Shown: one piece after another, positions 25,234 through 36,400 of the stretch
Layout of the letters: every line of letters starts with the position of its first letter
How positions within the stretch are numbered: the first letter of the stretch is position 1
Notes under the pieces: model-generated
Databases searched by the model: none
Told to the model about the DNA's origin: nothing
What the model saw: the letters and a program-made list of their open reading frames with translations, nothing else
Source: Austropuccinia psidii
Taxonomy: Eukaryota > Basidiomycota > Pucciniomycetes > Pucciniales > Sphaerophragmiaceae
DNA length: 64,000 nucleotides
Assembly (NCBI GenBank): GCA_023105745.1
Contig: JALGQZ010000013.1
Span: 27,018,105 to 27,082,104, forward strand
Reading direction: 5' to 3'
Translations under genes and position numbers: made by a program

Positions 25234-25361
25234 ATATGTCTATAAATGTGCTTTACATTACTTGATCTGAGTAATATGAAGAGGTTGGACAGTGGACATT
25301 ACCCCCCTTTGGGGCCTTATTCTTTTATCACTAATAAAATTGTAGTACAATTTTATTTTTT
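25234..25361 (+). other. 3' untranslated part of element A
   Basis: This short stretch lies between the gag-pol stop and the polypurine tract. It contains a small inverted repeat (AATAAAATTGTA / TACAATTTTATT, about 25333-25355) just before the tract. No ORF was found. Confidence 0.5.
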
Positions 25362-25373
25362 GGTGGGAGGGAA
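25362..25373 (+). other. Polypurine tract of element A
   Basis: GGTGGGAGGGAA lies directly before the 3' LTR start TGTGAG, as in D1 (AGGGGGAGGGAA). Confidence 0.85.
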
Positions 25374-27282
25374 TGTGAGCCTTGAGGTATATTTTACATA
25401 CCCAAATAGGCCACAATTATCTTAAAAAGAAATTTTGAATTATGCAAAACTCATAAGTCATGCATATATCCAAAATTCATCATTTTCAATTTCAGAAAAG
25501 ATGAATAACTTTTTATTGAGTAAGTAAATCCATGGATTTAAGACCAGATTTGGATTCTACACAAAAATTCACCTAGGGTATCTCAATACAGTGAATAAGC
25601 TCAATTTAAGTATTTAAGGTGGTAAAATGGAAAATACTTCAATACCACATAAAAGATCCGTGAAAATTCTTGTTTTTCTTGATTTTTAGCCAAAATAACG
25701 GGAAAGTGAGAAATCCCATGTTACATATACACTAAGAATAGTGTTATGCATGTTTTGAGCACTTAATATTATGGTATTCCTACATGGACTTTTGGTACAC
25801 CCATAGTAGATATCTCACTTTAAGCTTAAATTACTATTTTGACGTAAAAATTAGGCAAGGGGGACAAAAGACATCAAAGAGAGCCAGGGTATCCAACTTC
25901 TGAGGCCTCAGAGGCGTGGATAGCTCCAGAGCATGTATCCATGGCTCATCTTGGCCCAATTGGTAAACTAAAACTCTTTGGGAACTTGGTTACCAAGTTA
26001 CACCTACTGTAATAATAAGAAAAATAGCAAATAACCTGTTATTTTGACGTGCCAAGGAGGTAATAAGCTACTTAGGCTCCTTTAACCACGTCAATTCTTG
26101 ATGACTTTCCATGACTAGACCCTAAAAGAGTAATTAAAACCCTTTTGGGACTCATATTCATTGATTTACCTCATAGCAACCAGCAAAATACTGCTATTTG
26201 CAATTCTACGTAGAAATGAGGTAAAAACTTCAAAAATTCATTAAAAATACAATTCTTAATGAATCTTTCTGAAACTTTCAGGACCAATGAAGAACTGTAT
26301 TATCTATGGTACAACCAAAAAGAATCACAGTTTCATTAGTAAAATTCAAAGTTTTACTTACAGTCCATTTTTGACCATTTTACGTGAAACACTGAATCTT
26401 CAAAAATTCACAGAAATTACAACCTGTGATGAAATTGGCAATAACATTGATAAATTTGAGAAATCAATGATTATTTTAGAATAAAAGAAGATTTACTGTT
26501 GTTACTCCTTTTATTCTTAACCATATTGGGGTTGGTAGTCACGTAAAAGCATCAATTAAGTAATTATGATAATCTTACGTGACAACAGATGATGCAATCA
26601 TTAATCCAAAAAGGTTTATTGTTTTCTCACTCACTGGTTTTTCAGTTTGCTCCATGGCATGCCTCTGTGAGCTGTTTTTGAATTAAAAGAAGCCTATTCT
26701 TGCTGTTTTTTCCGTATCATCATCTTATCAATTTATTAAATCATTATTACCAACAAGTAAGTATTAGTTAAAGCTATTCTTAAGTGTTTTAAATCTTTCA
26801 AAATCATCCAGAAAGACGTGAAATCATAGAATCCAACTATATATTGTTGTAATACTGTTATAAATCCTTTTGATCCCTTAAATCCACAATTCCACGTCAA
26901 ATTTCTCTACTCTTATCTATCAATAAGTTCTTTGGAGTATTAGTGAGTCATTTATTTTTAATTCTTAAAGTTTTTCTCTAGTAATAGTTTTCTTCAAGAA
27001 TTATATTCATAATTATTCTTGTAAAAGATAATTATATATTAAAATAATTTTATTATTTTAATAAAGAAGTTTTTTATTATTAAATTCTTCTTGTAATTGA
27101 TTCTAGTAGACAATTACTGCTCACTGTTATAATCACTAGTAGTGTATAACACGTGAAAGAAATAAGTTTATAATTATTTAATTGTGGTTATAATAATTTT
27201 TTATTATTATATTTCATAAGAACAGACATAGTACTGTTGATTAATAGTAATATTATCATCAGTTTCATAGTCACATCTTACA
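25374..27282 (+). mobile_element. 3' LTR of element A
   Basis: This 1909-bp LTR has the same ends as the 5' LTR. It lacks a 12-bp segment near 25645 that the 5' copy has and carries scattered substitutions. It ends CTTACA at 27282, followed by CTCTT. Confidence 0.93.
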
Positions 27283-27287
27283 CTCTT
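27283..27287. repeat. Target-site duplication CTCTT of element A, right copy
   Basis: This mates with 17015-17019. The minus-strand B coding frame (WDVEEE into PEEIETV) is continuous when one copy is removed. Confidence 0.92.
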
Positions 27288-28051
27288 CCTCCACATCCCA
27301 CTGCTCCTCCAGGGAGGCATGAAAAGATAAGGGAGGAAGGTCCATATCCCCTTGAAAGAGATGAATTGAAGATATAGCAACATCTTTTACAACATCTTTT
27401 ATCTCTTTGAAGACCTCATCTCTTGTTTAAGTAATGACTGAGATGGCATGATGAAAGGGATATGGACAGAAGAAGGAAGGGAAGGTGTCTTCAGTTAACC
27501 AGCCAGAGAAACAATGTTGACAGCAGTGGCCAAGGAATTACTAGAAGAAGATTTAATACCACTAGAATCCTTATGTCCAGAATAATAGGTGATCAGTCCA
27601 TTTTTCCAATCAATAATAGGATTAAAATGGTAGAGGAAATCATGGCCCAATATCAGGTCTTCTCCTTTGGGTGATTCTATCATAAAAAAGTCCCATTCAA
27701 AGCTTGGTAAAGAAAGCAAGTCAACTACCCACTTGGTGCTATGGGTGATGAATAAGGCAGGGGATTAATTTGAATCCAGAATTAAAAGAGGAATCTTTTC
27801 AGGGAGCTCTGACATAGTCAATGAGTACTTGAGAACAAAATTATTTGCAATAAAGGAGTCTCTAGCACCAGAGTCAATGATAATATTATAAAAAATATCA
27901 GAGACAGAAGAAAAAATAAGAAAATTTCAAGATTTCTTTACACTAGTATTCAGAGTGCACAATTGTGCTCTTGAAGGAAATAAGTGAGAACTATTGAACA
28001 CATCATGATCACCACTCAGGCTTTTCCCTGCTTGCTAGGGAAGCCTCTTGA
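27288..28051 (-). pseudogene. Element B protease region, decayed
   Basis: The minus strand reads IIIDSGARDSFI near 27900-27865, a retropepsin active site in which the residue after DSGA is Arg. It then reads GEDLILGHDFLYHFNPIIDW near 27690-27615, the second conserved retropepsin block. Stops and frameshifts separate the pieces; the longest open part is 27495-27719. It connects upstream to gag and downstream, across element A, to RT. Confidence 0.75.
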
Positions 28052-29360
28052 TTACCCAGGCTTGTTCTGAGGCATCTTGAAGCATTTTTCAATTGGGTGC
28101 TTTCCACCACCATAAGTACATAACCCTTCTTTGATCCTCCTCTCCTTTTCAGAACCAATTAATTTATTGCCCTTATTAAACAGAGAAGAATGGGGCTTGT
28201 CCTTTGAAGCTTGAATTTGCTTGCCCTTCTTGTTCTTCTTATGTTGTGGCCTTTTTGAAGATGAGTCTTGAGAAGGTCTTGAAAAATTGGATCCAGTAAC
28301 AGGAGGCTTCTTTTCTTGATGACTACCCTTCTCCTTCTGTTCCTCATGGTATCTGGTATCTAATTCCAGAGTGATGTCCATGACCTCTTGAAGAGTATCA
28401 AAGCTGCCAGGGTAGGAAGCCAACTGGTCCAAAGGTCTTGATGCCAATACTCTTTTATAAACATGAATGTAAGCTCTTTCTCCCCAATCTCCAATTCTGG
28501 ACATTAAGCTTCTGAAATCAGCAATTTACAAGGAGATATGACCACTCTCCTTCATCCTCAAATTATCCAACTCTTGTTCAGCTTTCCTGACTTCATTGGG
28601 ATCACCAAACAGAGTGAATAGTTGAGTTTCAAATAACTGCCAATTATTGAGGAGGTAGGAAGGATCTTCATTGGAAATATTGGAAAGGTAGGGTTCAATC
28701 CATTTGCCAGATCTACCAGTGAGAAAAGAAGTTGAGTACAGAAATTTCTTCCTGTCAGAGAAGAAATTTGCTGGATCATTATGGAAAATCAATTAAAAGG
28801 ATTGGATAAATCCTCTCAATTTATGAGTTTGAGTACCATCAAAATAATCAGGTGCCTTCCTTGATGGAGTCTTGAATGCAGGGGCTTTGGAATTGTCCCT
28901 GGGGGCTGCTGCTTAAGAAAGTTGTCCCACAATAGTAGCAATTTGCTACATGATCTTGAGGAGACTTGGATCCAATTTAGAGACAAGAGGCTGATTAGTA
29001 GGGGCTAGATCAGAACCCTGGGGTACCTCTGGAGCATTTGCAAAATAATATGCTACTTTAGGCTTGCCAAAATCTTCCTTTTCCACACACTCCTCCCCCT
29101 CTTATTCATTAACTTCTCCTAGTCTTTCTCTTGTACCTTCAGAAATGCCAGGATAACCACCCAATAGGCCAGAGAAAGACCTTGATCTTCTTGATTTCAT
29201 TCCCCCTCTTCTGGAGGGTGCTGCTCCTTCCATTGGTGGTCCTCTGTCCAAATTTGCACTCAGTTGATGAACTGATGGTGTGCGGTCAAGAGGAGCTCTT
29301 GCTGTGGGAGTGAGAAAAGCTGGATTTCTGTGAGATCTAGTGTTCTTGGCTGGAGGGCTA
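28052..29360 (-). pseudogene. Element B gag, decayed
   Basis: Minus-strand coding for a capsid-like Gag. It has an N-terminal Ser/Arg-rich segment near 29340-29160, then the retrotransposon Gag core (DPANFFSDRKKFLYSTSFL, then FETQLFTLFGDPNEV) at about 28790-28600. Next come LDITLELDTRY-like helices near 28370, a Lys-rich stretch, and one zinc knuckle near 28120-28080 in which the second Cys is Gly (CTYGGGKHPIEKC). In-frame stops lie near 28795, 28525 and 28910. Open pieces are 28052-28504 and 28526-28792. The start codon cannot be fixed. Confidence 0.8.
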
Positions 29361-30047
29361 TGCTGAACTGGAATTATTGAGAAATTAAGGATAAAAAATT
29401 GATTATACTTGAGAATAAAGAATCAAATCTTGGCCAAAGCAATACTCAATAAAATCTTGATGATCTTGAGGAATAAGTCCACAATCTTGAGGTGAAATCA
29501 AATTCAATCAATCAATCAATCAATACAGTCAATATAAGCAGTAAATCAAATCTCAATAAATCTTGAAGAATTCAACAATAAATCAATGAGCCAATGTCTT
29601 CAATATCAATTCAAGGTATTGAGGAATCAATCAGTCAAATAAATATCTTCAGGAATCAAAATAAATCAATAATAAATAATAAATTCTTGAGGATAAATCA
29701 GTTATCTTGAGGAATTCCAAAGTCAATCAGTCCAATCCAAATAGAATCCTGAATCACTGAATCACTAACCCAAATGAATACCAATTAATCAACCAATAAA
29801 TAACTCCTGATAAGACCTGAATAAAAAAACAAAAGAAAATATTTGATTGAGATAGAATTGAGAATGAAATGAGATGGTCAGAAATGATTAAGAAATGAAA
29901 GAGTCAATTTTCATATGAATATAATTGATGAGATGAAAATTGAAGAGAGAAAAATCATAAGATCATAAAAGAGTCATGATTTGATTAATGAGAGAAATGA
30001 AGCAAATGCATAAAAATAAATAATCAAATATGAGTTAATTAATTTAA
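29361..30047 (-). other. Untranslated leader of element B
   Basis: This stretch lies between the 5' LTR and gag on the minus strand. It is A-rich on the plus strand and holds several near-copies of TCTTGAGGAAT (for example near 29463, 29480, 29683 and 29706) and an AATC-rich microsatellite. No ORF was found. Leaders of LTR elements usually carry primer binding and packaging signals; no clear primer site beginning TGG could be placed next to the LTR. Confidence 0.5.
29505..29524. repeat. (CAAT)5 microsatellite
   Basis: Five perfect CAAT units lie in the leader of element B. Confidence 0.9.
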
Positions 30048-30810
30048 TTTCACAGGTTCTCTTCTAAGTGAAGAGGGCCTGGAACTCAGTAAACTGTGAC
30101 TTACTTATGCAGGGCTCAGGATATGGTAAGAATAGAGTACACTGGAGAGTGTGAAGAGATGAATTACTAAATAAAAGAATATAAGACAAGCAGAAACAAA
30201 TAATAAGAGTAAGAATAAAAGAGCCAACCACAAAAAAGTCCAAGTCCACTGTTTCAACCTGTCAGAATGGAAAGAGAAGGGTTAATAAGGATATGGCCAC
30301 GCAGCTCATACTGTACAGGAGAAGAAAGAAAAAAGGCTAAGACTAAAATAAAATCAAATAATTATAATACCCAAAATAAGGATAAGAATAATTATAAAAT
30401 AATAGATATACTAAATTAATTAACTGGGGAAAAGTCCCCAGGGGGAGGAAGAGGGGCTGGTATATGTGAGAATCACCAGCCCTGATCCAGACAGAGAATT
30501 TTCATGAGAAGATTTGATGATTGAATTGAGTCTGGCCAATACAGGTTCTGTACAGCTGTACAGGATCTGTACAAGAGAAGTGGTGGTATTGAGTGATCAT
30601 ACAGTTTGGGGATGGTGTATCCAAACTGTATTGGGTAATTCCAACCTGTACAAGTATTGACAGGCTGTTTTTATGAACCAGACTGTATGAATATTTCAGC
30701 AAAGAAGATTGCTGAAACTCAATGCTGATACATACAGTGGATTTGCTGGTTTGAGGTGTTTGAGTGGGTGCAAGTATGAATACCCTTACCCCTGATTAGT
30801 GGTTGTTACA
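30048..30810 (-). mobile_element. 5' LTR of element B
   Basis: This LTR aligns with 8539-9299 along about 760 bp. It starts TGTAACAACCAC at 30810 (minus strand). The inner end reads CCTGTGAAA instead of CCTGTAACA, so its terminal bases have mutated. It directly abuts the outer end of the C-family LTR at 30811. Confidence 0.8.
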
Positions 30811-31547
30811 AACTCCTCTTGTGTGGGATTGAAATGAGGCAGTACCTGGAGGGGGAAATCACAGGTAGCTAGTTTTTAATTGCTAATAACTCCTGTAACC
30901 AAAGGTGGAAAGGGTGTATTGCCTTCCCCTCCCAAAATACTAAACAAAATCTTCCTTGGAGCTCACAAGCCAAAAGAAAATCCGTAAGTGGCTTCAAAAC
31001 TTCAGAAGACAAAATTCAGAAGTCTAAAATGTGACCTATTCAATGTATAATAAGAAATTCAATGTCAGCAGTTTTGTTAATTTTCATATTTAATGAAATA
31101 CTTGTCTGTTTAATTTTAATTAATTTTTTTAGTTAAATTGAGGTGGGTGGTTTCTTCTTGGTGATAAATGCTTGGTAAGATGGGTTATTTAAGGTGTTCT
31201 GGAAGATTTGATGAGTGTGGATAAAGGTAATGTTTTTAAGGTAAATTTATAATAGAGTAAAATAATTTTGAAAGGTTTTTTCTTTTTTTAAGAGTGCTTA
31301 GTAATAAGATGAAGCTATATTTGTTAAGTTTAGGAGGTAATATTCTTTTATATTGGATTTTTAAAGGGGTAAGCTAATTTTAAATCATGATAAATGATGT
31401 TAATTTTACTGGATAAAATATTTTCAAAGAGTAGTAACCCTAATATTGGGTACTGGATGATTTTCCTTTTTTTAATAATAGGATTCCACTGAGCTTAGCT
31501 CCTGGGTAATCTTCAACACTATACTTCCAATGAGCTTAGCTTCTGGG
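30811..31547 (-). mobile_element. 3' LTR of element C, distal part
   Basis: This aligns with 12303-13055 of solo LTR C1 (AACTCCTCTTGTGTGGG start, then the paired TTCCACTGAGCTTAGCT repeats). D1 interrupts it at AAAGT and the LTR resumes at 41612. Confidence 0.8.
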
Positions 31548-31552
31548 AAAGT
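31548..31552. repeat. Target-site duplication AAAGT of D1, left copy
   Basis: This is perfectly repeated at 41607-41611. Confidence 0.95.
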
Positions 31553-33388
31553 TGTAAGGTGTGGATATGAAACTTTGATTAAAAATCAAGTACTTTTCCT
31601 GTCCTCAAAATTTGTATAAGGTAAAATTCAGTTAAAAATAGTATGAAATATTATTTTTAAGAGAAAACACGCCAATTTTATTGTTTATAACTTTATTAGT
31701 ATAAAACAATAATATAAAAATTTATTGTTTTACCAACAATAAAGATTTATCCAAAAAATACTCTACAAGAGATATTTTAAGGCTACAAAAGAAATTTCTT
31801 CAAGAGCAATTTCAATTGGAATTAATTGAGCAAAGAACTGCAAGCAATTAATTAAAGAACAAAGTCTTTAAAAAGAATATTAAAGAGAAAACACGCCCAA
31901 AAGTGACCAGAGTGAATTTGGAAACAAAGTGACAAAGTTAACAGTGATGAAAGATGCTTTAATTCACTTTTGGGGTGGTTCAGGGGTAAAAATGATTATA
32001 AGAGTTACAAACAATGATTATAATGATTTTTTCACATGGTTTAAAAGGATTGAAATGATTTAAAAGTGGTGGTTGGAATCTTTGATTGATTGGTTTAACA
32101 GTTTTAAACTAATTAATAAAAGGAAAAGATTCTAACATGAAGAGAAAAGTGGGGCAAAGAAGACATTCTTTTATAGCCATCAATTCTCTTACTCCAAAAG
32201 TAAAATTTACTCTTGTCAGTCGTGAAAAACAGTCTGACAACAGAAAAGCCAATTATGGCATCATTGAACCCTGGTTTAGATCAAAAAGGGCTGGTTTAAG
32301 CCATTTTTAGCCATTTTTAGCCATTTTAGACCCTTAAATCAGCCATTACTATAGCAATACCAGGCCTAGAGCCTTCAAAACACGTCAGAATGTGTGTCAG
32401 AGGCGTAGAAACCAGTTAAAACTGTTTTTATTATGATTGTTTTATCTTAAGGGTAGTTTTACCTTCTTGGCAACAGCTAAAACTACCCCAGTTGGTATCA
32501 AAACCTCATCATCAATTGAGTCCACAGACCCTGTAACTCAATTCCAGGCCAAAAGTGATGAACTTTTGCGTGAATTTTGACATCCCACGCCTGTCAGCAA
32601 GGATTTTGGGGGTCTAGCTCCCCCTTAGAGCTGGAGTTCCTTTTCCCCCCCAAATTTAATCTTTCCAATTTATTTTTCCTTTAATTCCTCATCATGTATT
32701 ATACTTATAATTTACACATGTAATTCAATTCAATTGTACAGTACAATACAGTAATAATTGACACCTCATATGTAAATCAAAGTTCACTTATGTAATACAC
32801 GCGCACATTTTGACATTTCAATTGAATTCAATTGAAAATACTTTAATTCCTCATAACTTCTAAACTAAACACAACACCTCAATTTTAACACAAAAATTGA
32901 TGGTTAACACCACATGTGGTGTTAATTAAATTAAGGTTTTGAGGATTTTCAACTTTTGTATTGAAAATACTAAAAACTTAATTTAAGCTTATTTAGAGTT
33001 GAGTTACAAAAATTTCACTCAGAGGTGACCCCACCTGATTTTTTATGAGGAATCCAATGGTGAAATAAAATTTATATGTTTATTTATTGGATAAAAAGTT
33101 ATAATAAATTTTATTTAACTTTTTTCCAAATTTATTTATTTTTTCACAATTTTGTTAAAATTTCATTTTTACTTAAATTTTTCAAGTATAAATGTAATTT
33201 TATATTTACAAAATTTAAAGTAATTTTATTTTTAAATTATAATTAATTTTTTATTTTTAATATAATTTTATATTTATATTTTTTATTTTTATTTTAATAA
33301 TATAAATAAATTTATTTTATTTATATTAATATGTTATTTTTTATATTTGTGGTCTTTTGGGTATATGAAATTACCTCTAAGGCTCACA
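31553..33388 (-). mobile_element. 3' LTR of D1
   Basis: On the minus strand this 1836-bp LTR runs TGTGAGCCTTAGAGG to CCACACCTTACA. It has an extra 22 bp relative to the 5' LTR at about 31977-31998, between repeated GATTATAA motifs. The U3 start (about 33120-33345) is almost pure A/T. A TATAAAAG lies at 32175-32168, and a triplicated 10-mer (AGCCATTTTT on the plus strand) lies at 32299-32328. Confidence 0.95.
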
Positions 33389-33400
33389 TTCCCTCCCCCT
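33389..33400 (-). other. Polypurine tract of D1
   Basis: Minus-strand AGGGGGAGGGAA lies directly before the LTR start TGTGAG. Confidence 0.88.
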
Positions 33401-33411
33401 AAAAAAGAATA

Positions 33412-36400
33412 TTACTTTGTAATATTGGTGTTTCTAGTGTGTCTGAATCTCCTCAGGAGTTTGGTGGCTTCTGGTATATCTTTCTCTTCTAACCATTCAT
33501 CTTCACAAGTTGGGTCACTGTACCTAACAAGGTATTCCCTTACTTTCTTGGTTCTTAATTTCCTTTCTTTAAGAACTTTGGTTATTTTCTTAGTACCAGA
33601 TGTCTCAATAGGAGGTATAACTTGGGGAATCTTATTCCTAAAGGGAAATTTCTCAGCATCACTAGATTTGTATGGCTTTATCAAGCTTACTGGAAATGTA
33701 GGGTGCTTATTGCTAAGTTCTTCAGATAACTCTACTTCAACAGCATTTTCTCCATGGAGGGCCTTAATCACAAAAGGTCCTGCAAAGGAGTCTTTTAACT
33801 TTTTACATCCTTTGATGTTATTGAAGTTAGTGGTGGATACAAGAACTAGGTCCCCCACTTTGAAATCTGGAGTTGCATGAGATTTATCCCATTTGTCTTT
33901 AGCATATGCAAAAGAGTCCTCCATGCATCTCACTGCATGCTTTCTAGCTTTGTCTAGCATTCCTTTGAAGCTAGCAGCTGTGGGATGTATTTCAATTAAG
34001 TCTTTCCTCAAGGAATCTTGGGGTAACTTGGGGTTCCATCCTTTTTCTAGAATGGCAGGAGTCTGATTGGTACTGGAATGGATTGATGTTTTATATGCTA
34101 ATTCCAGTGCTGGTAACAGAGTACACCAATCATGGGTAAATCCATCACAATCTTTGAATTCAAGGCCATATGCACAAAATCTTCTCACCATGTCCTCTAA
34201 GGTTTGGATCATTCTTTCAGCCAGACCATCAGTTTGTGGGTGGTAGGCTGTAGAGAAAGACAGTTTTGTGCCAAATAATTGGTGAAGATTTGTCCATAGA
34301 GCTGAAGTGAATTTGGGATCTCTATCACTGATGATATTTGTAAATATCCCAGTCCATGACACTACTCTATTCCATATCAGAAGAGCTGTATCCATGGCTG
34401 TATCATCTTTGTGACATGGTAAAAAGATTGGAGTTTTACTGAATCTGTCCACAATTACTAGGCAAGCATTATAGCTCCTGTCACCTCCTGGTGGTAGGCC
34501 AGTTACCCAATCCATATGGACAATTTCCCAAGGTCTGTTTGGTTCTTGGATTTTCATCATATTTCCAAGTCTTTTGCCAGTGGATTTATTTGCCTTTTGG
34601 CATCTGTCACAGGTTTTGCAATATTCTGCAACATCTTTTTGCCACATTGGCCACCATATGCAGGTCTTTACTTTCTCTCTTGTTCTGTCCTCAGAAAGAT
34701 GTCCTGAAAAGGGAATATCATGGCATTCTTTCAGTACAAGATTGATTAATGACCTGTCTACAACTGTCATGACACATGTGTGCTTGGTTCTGTGGTAAAT
34801 TATACCATCCAGTAGGTGAAATCTCCCTTCATTATAAGATTTTCTCCATACTTCATCCAAGGCATGTATTAGAGAGTTGTCTTTACAGTCTTTGTTAAGT
34901 AATTGGCATAAGATGCTACAATTCTTATCTTGAGTGTAACTATTTCTGACTTCTTCAAAGAAGGTGGTGTTCAAGTCTGTAACACTTATTCCTTCTATTG
35001 GAATTTGTGGTGAAGCTTCTTCTGGAACATAAGCAGGATTATCAATGTTATTTGGTAATGGCCATCTGCTTAGTCCATCTGCATTCTTATGAATATTCCC
35101 ATCCTTATGAGCAATAGTCATATTGCCTCTGTATTCTTGTATGGCTATTTGCCATCTGAGCATGTGTCTGTTAGGTGTTTTCATGTTCAAAAGTGATTTC
35201 ACAGATGTACAATCTGTTATTACTTCAAAAACACATCCCTCTAAGAAATAGTTCAATTTCTCTAAGGCCCAGACAAGGCATAGACATTCCATTTGACTTG
35301 CTCCATATCTGGCTTCAGTTGTTTTGATTTGCCTGGATATGAAACATATTGGTCCTTCTACAGGTTTGTCATTTATGATCTGAACTTGGTGAAGTGCAGC
35401 ACCTAGTCCATCCCCTGATGCATCAATATACAGTTTGAAAGGCAATTTAAAGTCTGGCATCAGTAAGAGTGGAGCAGTGGTCAATGCTTCTCTTAGAGAC
35501 TCAAAAGCTTTGACTCTGTCAACAGTCATCTCAAATACTGTGTCTTTGTCACACAACTTATAAAGTGGTCTTGCTATGGATGCAAAGTCTTTAATGTGTT
35601 GCCTGTAATATCCTGCAAAACCTAAGAATGACAGAATTTCCTTCTTATTCTGAGGCATGGGTTTTAACAATACTGCTGCAACTTTGTTTTTATCAATTCC
35701 AAGGGACAAACCAGATACAACATGTCCTAGTGCCTTAAGTTCTTTAAATCCAAAATGACATTTCTTCAAGGAGATTTTCATGTTTACTGATTGGATTTTT
35801 GTCAAAACTCTTGATAATCTGTACATGTGCTCCTCCCAAGTCTTTGAACAGATAATAATGTCATCAATGTAAATGATTAACCATCCCTCTGAGAGTTCTT
35901 CAGGGAAGATTTCATTCATCATTCTTTGGAAGTGTGAAGGTGCATTTTTGATACCAAAGGGCATCCTTAAGTATTCATACACTCCACAATGAACAATAAT
36001 TCTCAAGTATTTTCTTGCTCTTGGTGTTACTACATTTTGATGGAATCCTTTAAGGGCATCCATAGTGGTTATATACACTGCTTGAGATATTTGAGTAAGG
36101 GCAATTTGGATTTTTGGTATTGGGTATCTGTCTGGAACAGTGTAAGTGTTCAGAGCTCTAAAGTCCCCAACCATTCTGGATTTTCCATTATGCCATGCCA
36201 CTATGACTGGTGTAGTTATTTCTACTTCCTCATTGTGGCCTACTTTTCTTATTACACCAATGTCTAGAAGTTCTTTGATATGAATTTCTAGAGCTTCTCT
36301 TGATTTTGGACTTGCTGGATAAGCAGGTCTTCTTAAGAGTGGTGGATAAGGTCTCTCAATGTTAAGAATGATGTCAACTTCATGACCAATAATTGCTCCC

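Larger units (their letters stand above)
17020..27282 (+). mobile_element. Element A: complete Ty3/gypsy retrotransposon
   Basis: This is a full-length element of 10,263 bp. It consists of a 5' LTR (17020-18943), primer-binding region, spliced ORF2, gag-pol, polypurine tract and 3' LTR (25374-27282), flanked by a perfect CTCTT duplication. The two LTRs differ by a few dozen scattered substitutions and small indels, including a 12-bp deletion, which indicates an insertion of moderate age. Gag-pol is open apart from one TAG. It lies in the pol gene of chromovirus B in opposite orientation. Confidence 0.95.
8539..30810 (-). mobile_element. Element B: decayed chromovirus (Ty3/gypsy) with nested insertions
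   Basis: Two related LTRs of about 762 bp (8539-9299 and 30048-30810, both reading TGTAACAACCAC on the minus strand) enclose gag, protease, RT, RNase H, integrase and a chromodomain in standard chromovirus order. The body is interrupted by a C-family solo LTR (12303-14276) and a complete A element (17020-27282). About 2.7 kb between the chromodomain and the 3' LTR carries an antisense ORF. All coding parts have stops or frameshifts and the RT active site is mutated, so it is not autonomous. The left flank is GAGCC; the matching right copy would lie beyond element C, outside the window. Confidence 0.85.

Noticed and set aside
29500..29530. CAAT tandem run considered as a possible CRISPR-like or regulatory array
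   Set aside because: It is a simple (CAAT)5 microsatellite with no spacers or conserved longer unit.
32136..32315. Small ORF on the antisense strand of D-family LTRs (MKRKVGQRRHSF...), open in D1, E and F
   Set aside because: It overlaps the conserved TATA box region, so its persistence is explained by promoter conservation and LTR identity. There is no independent sign that it is translated.
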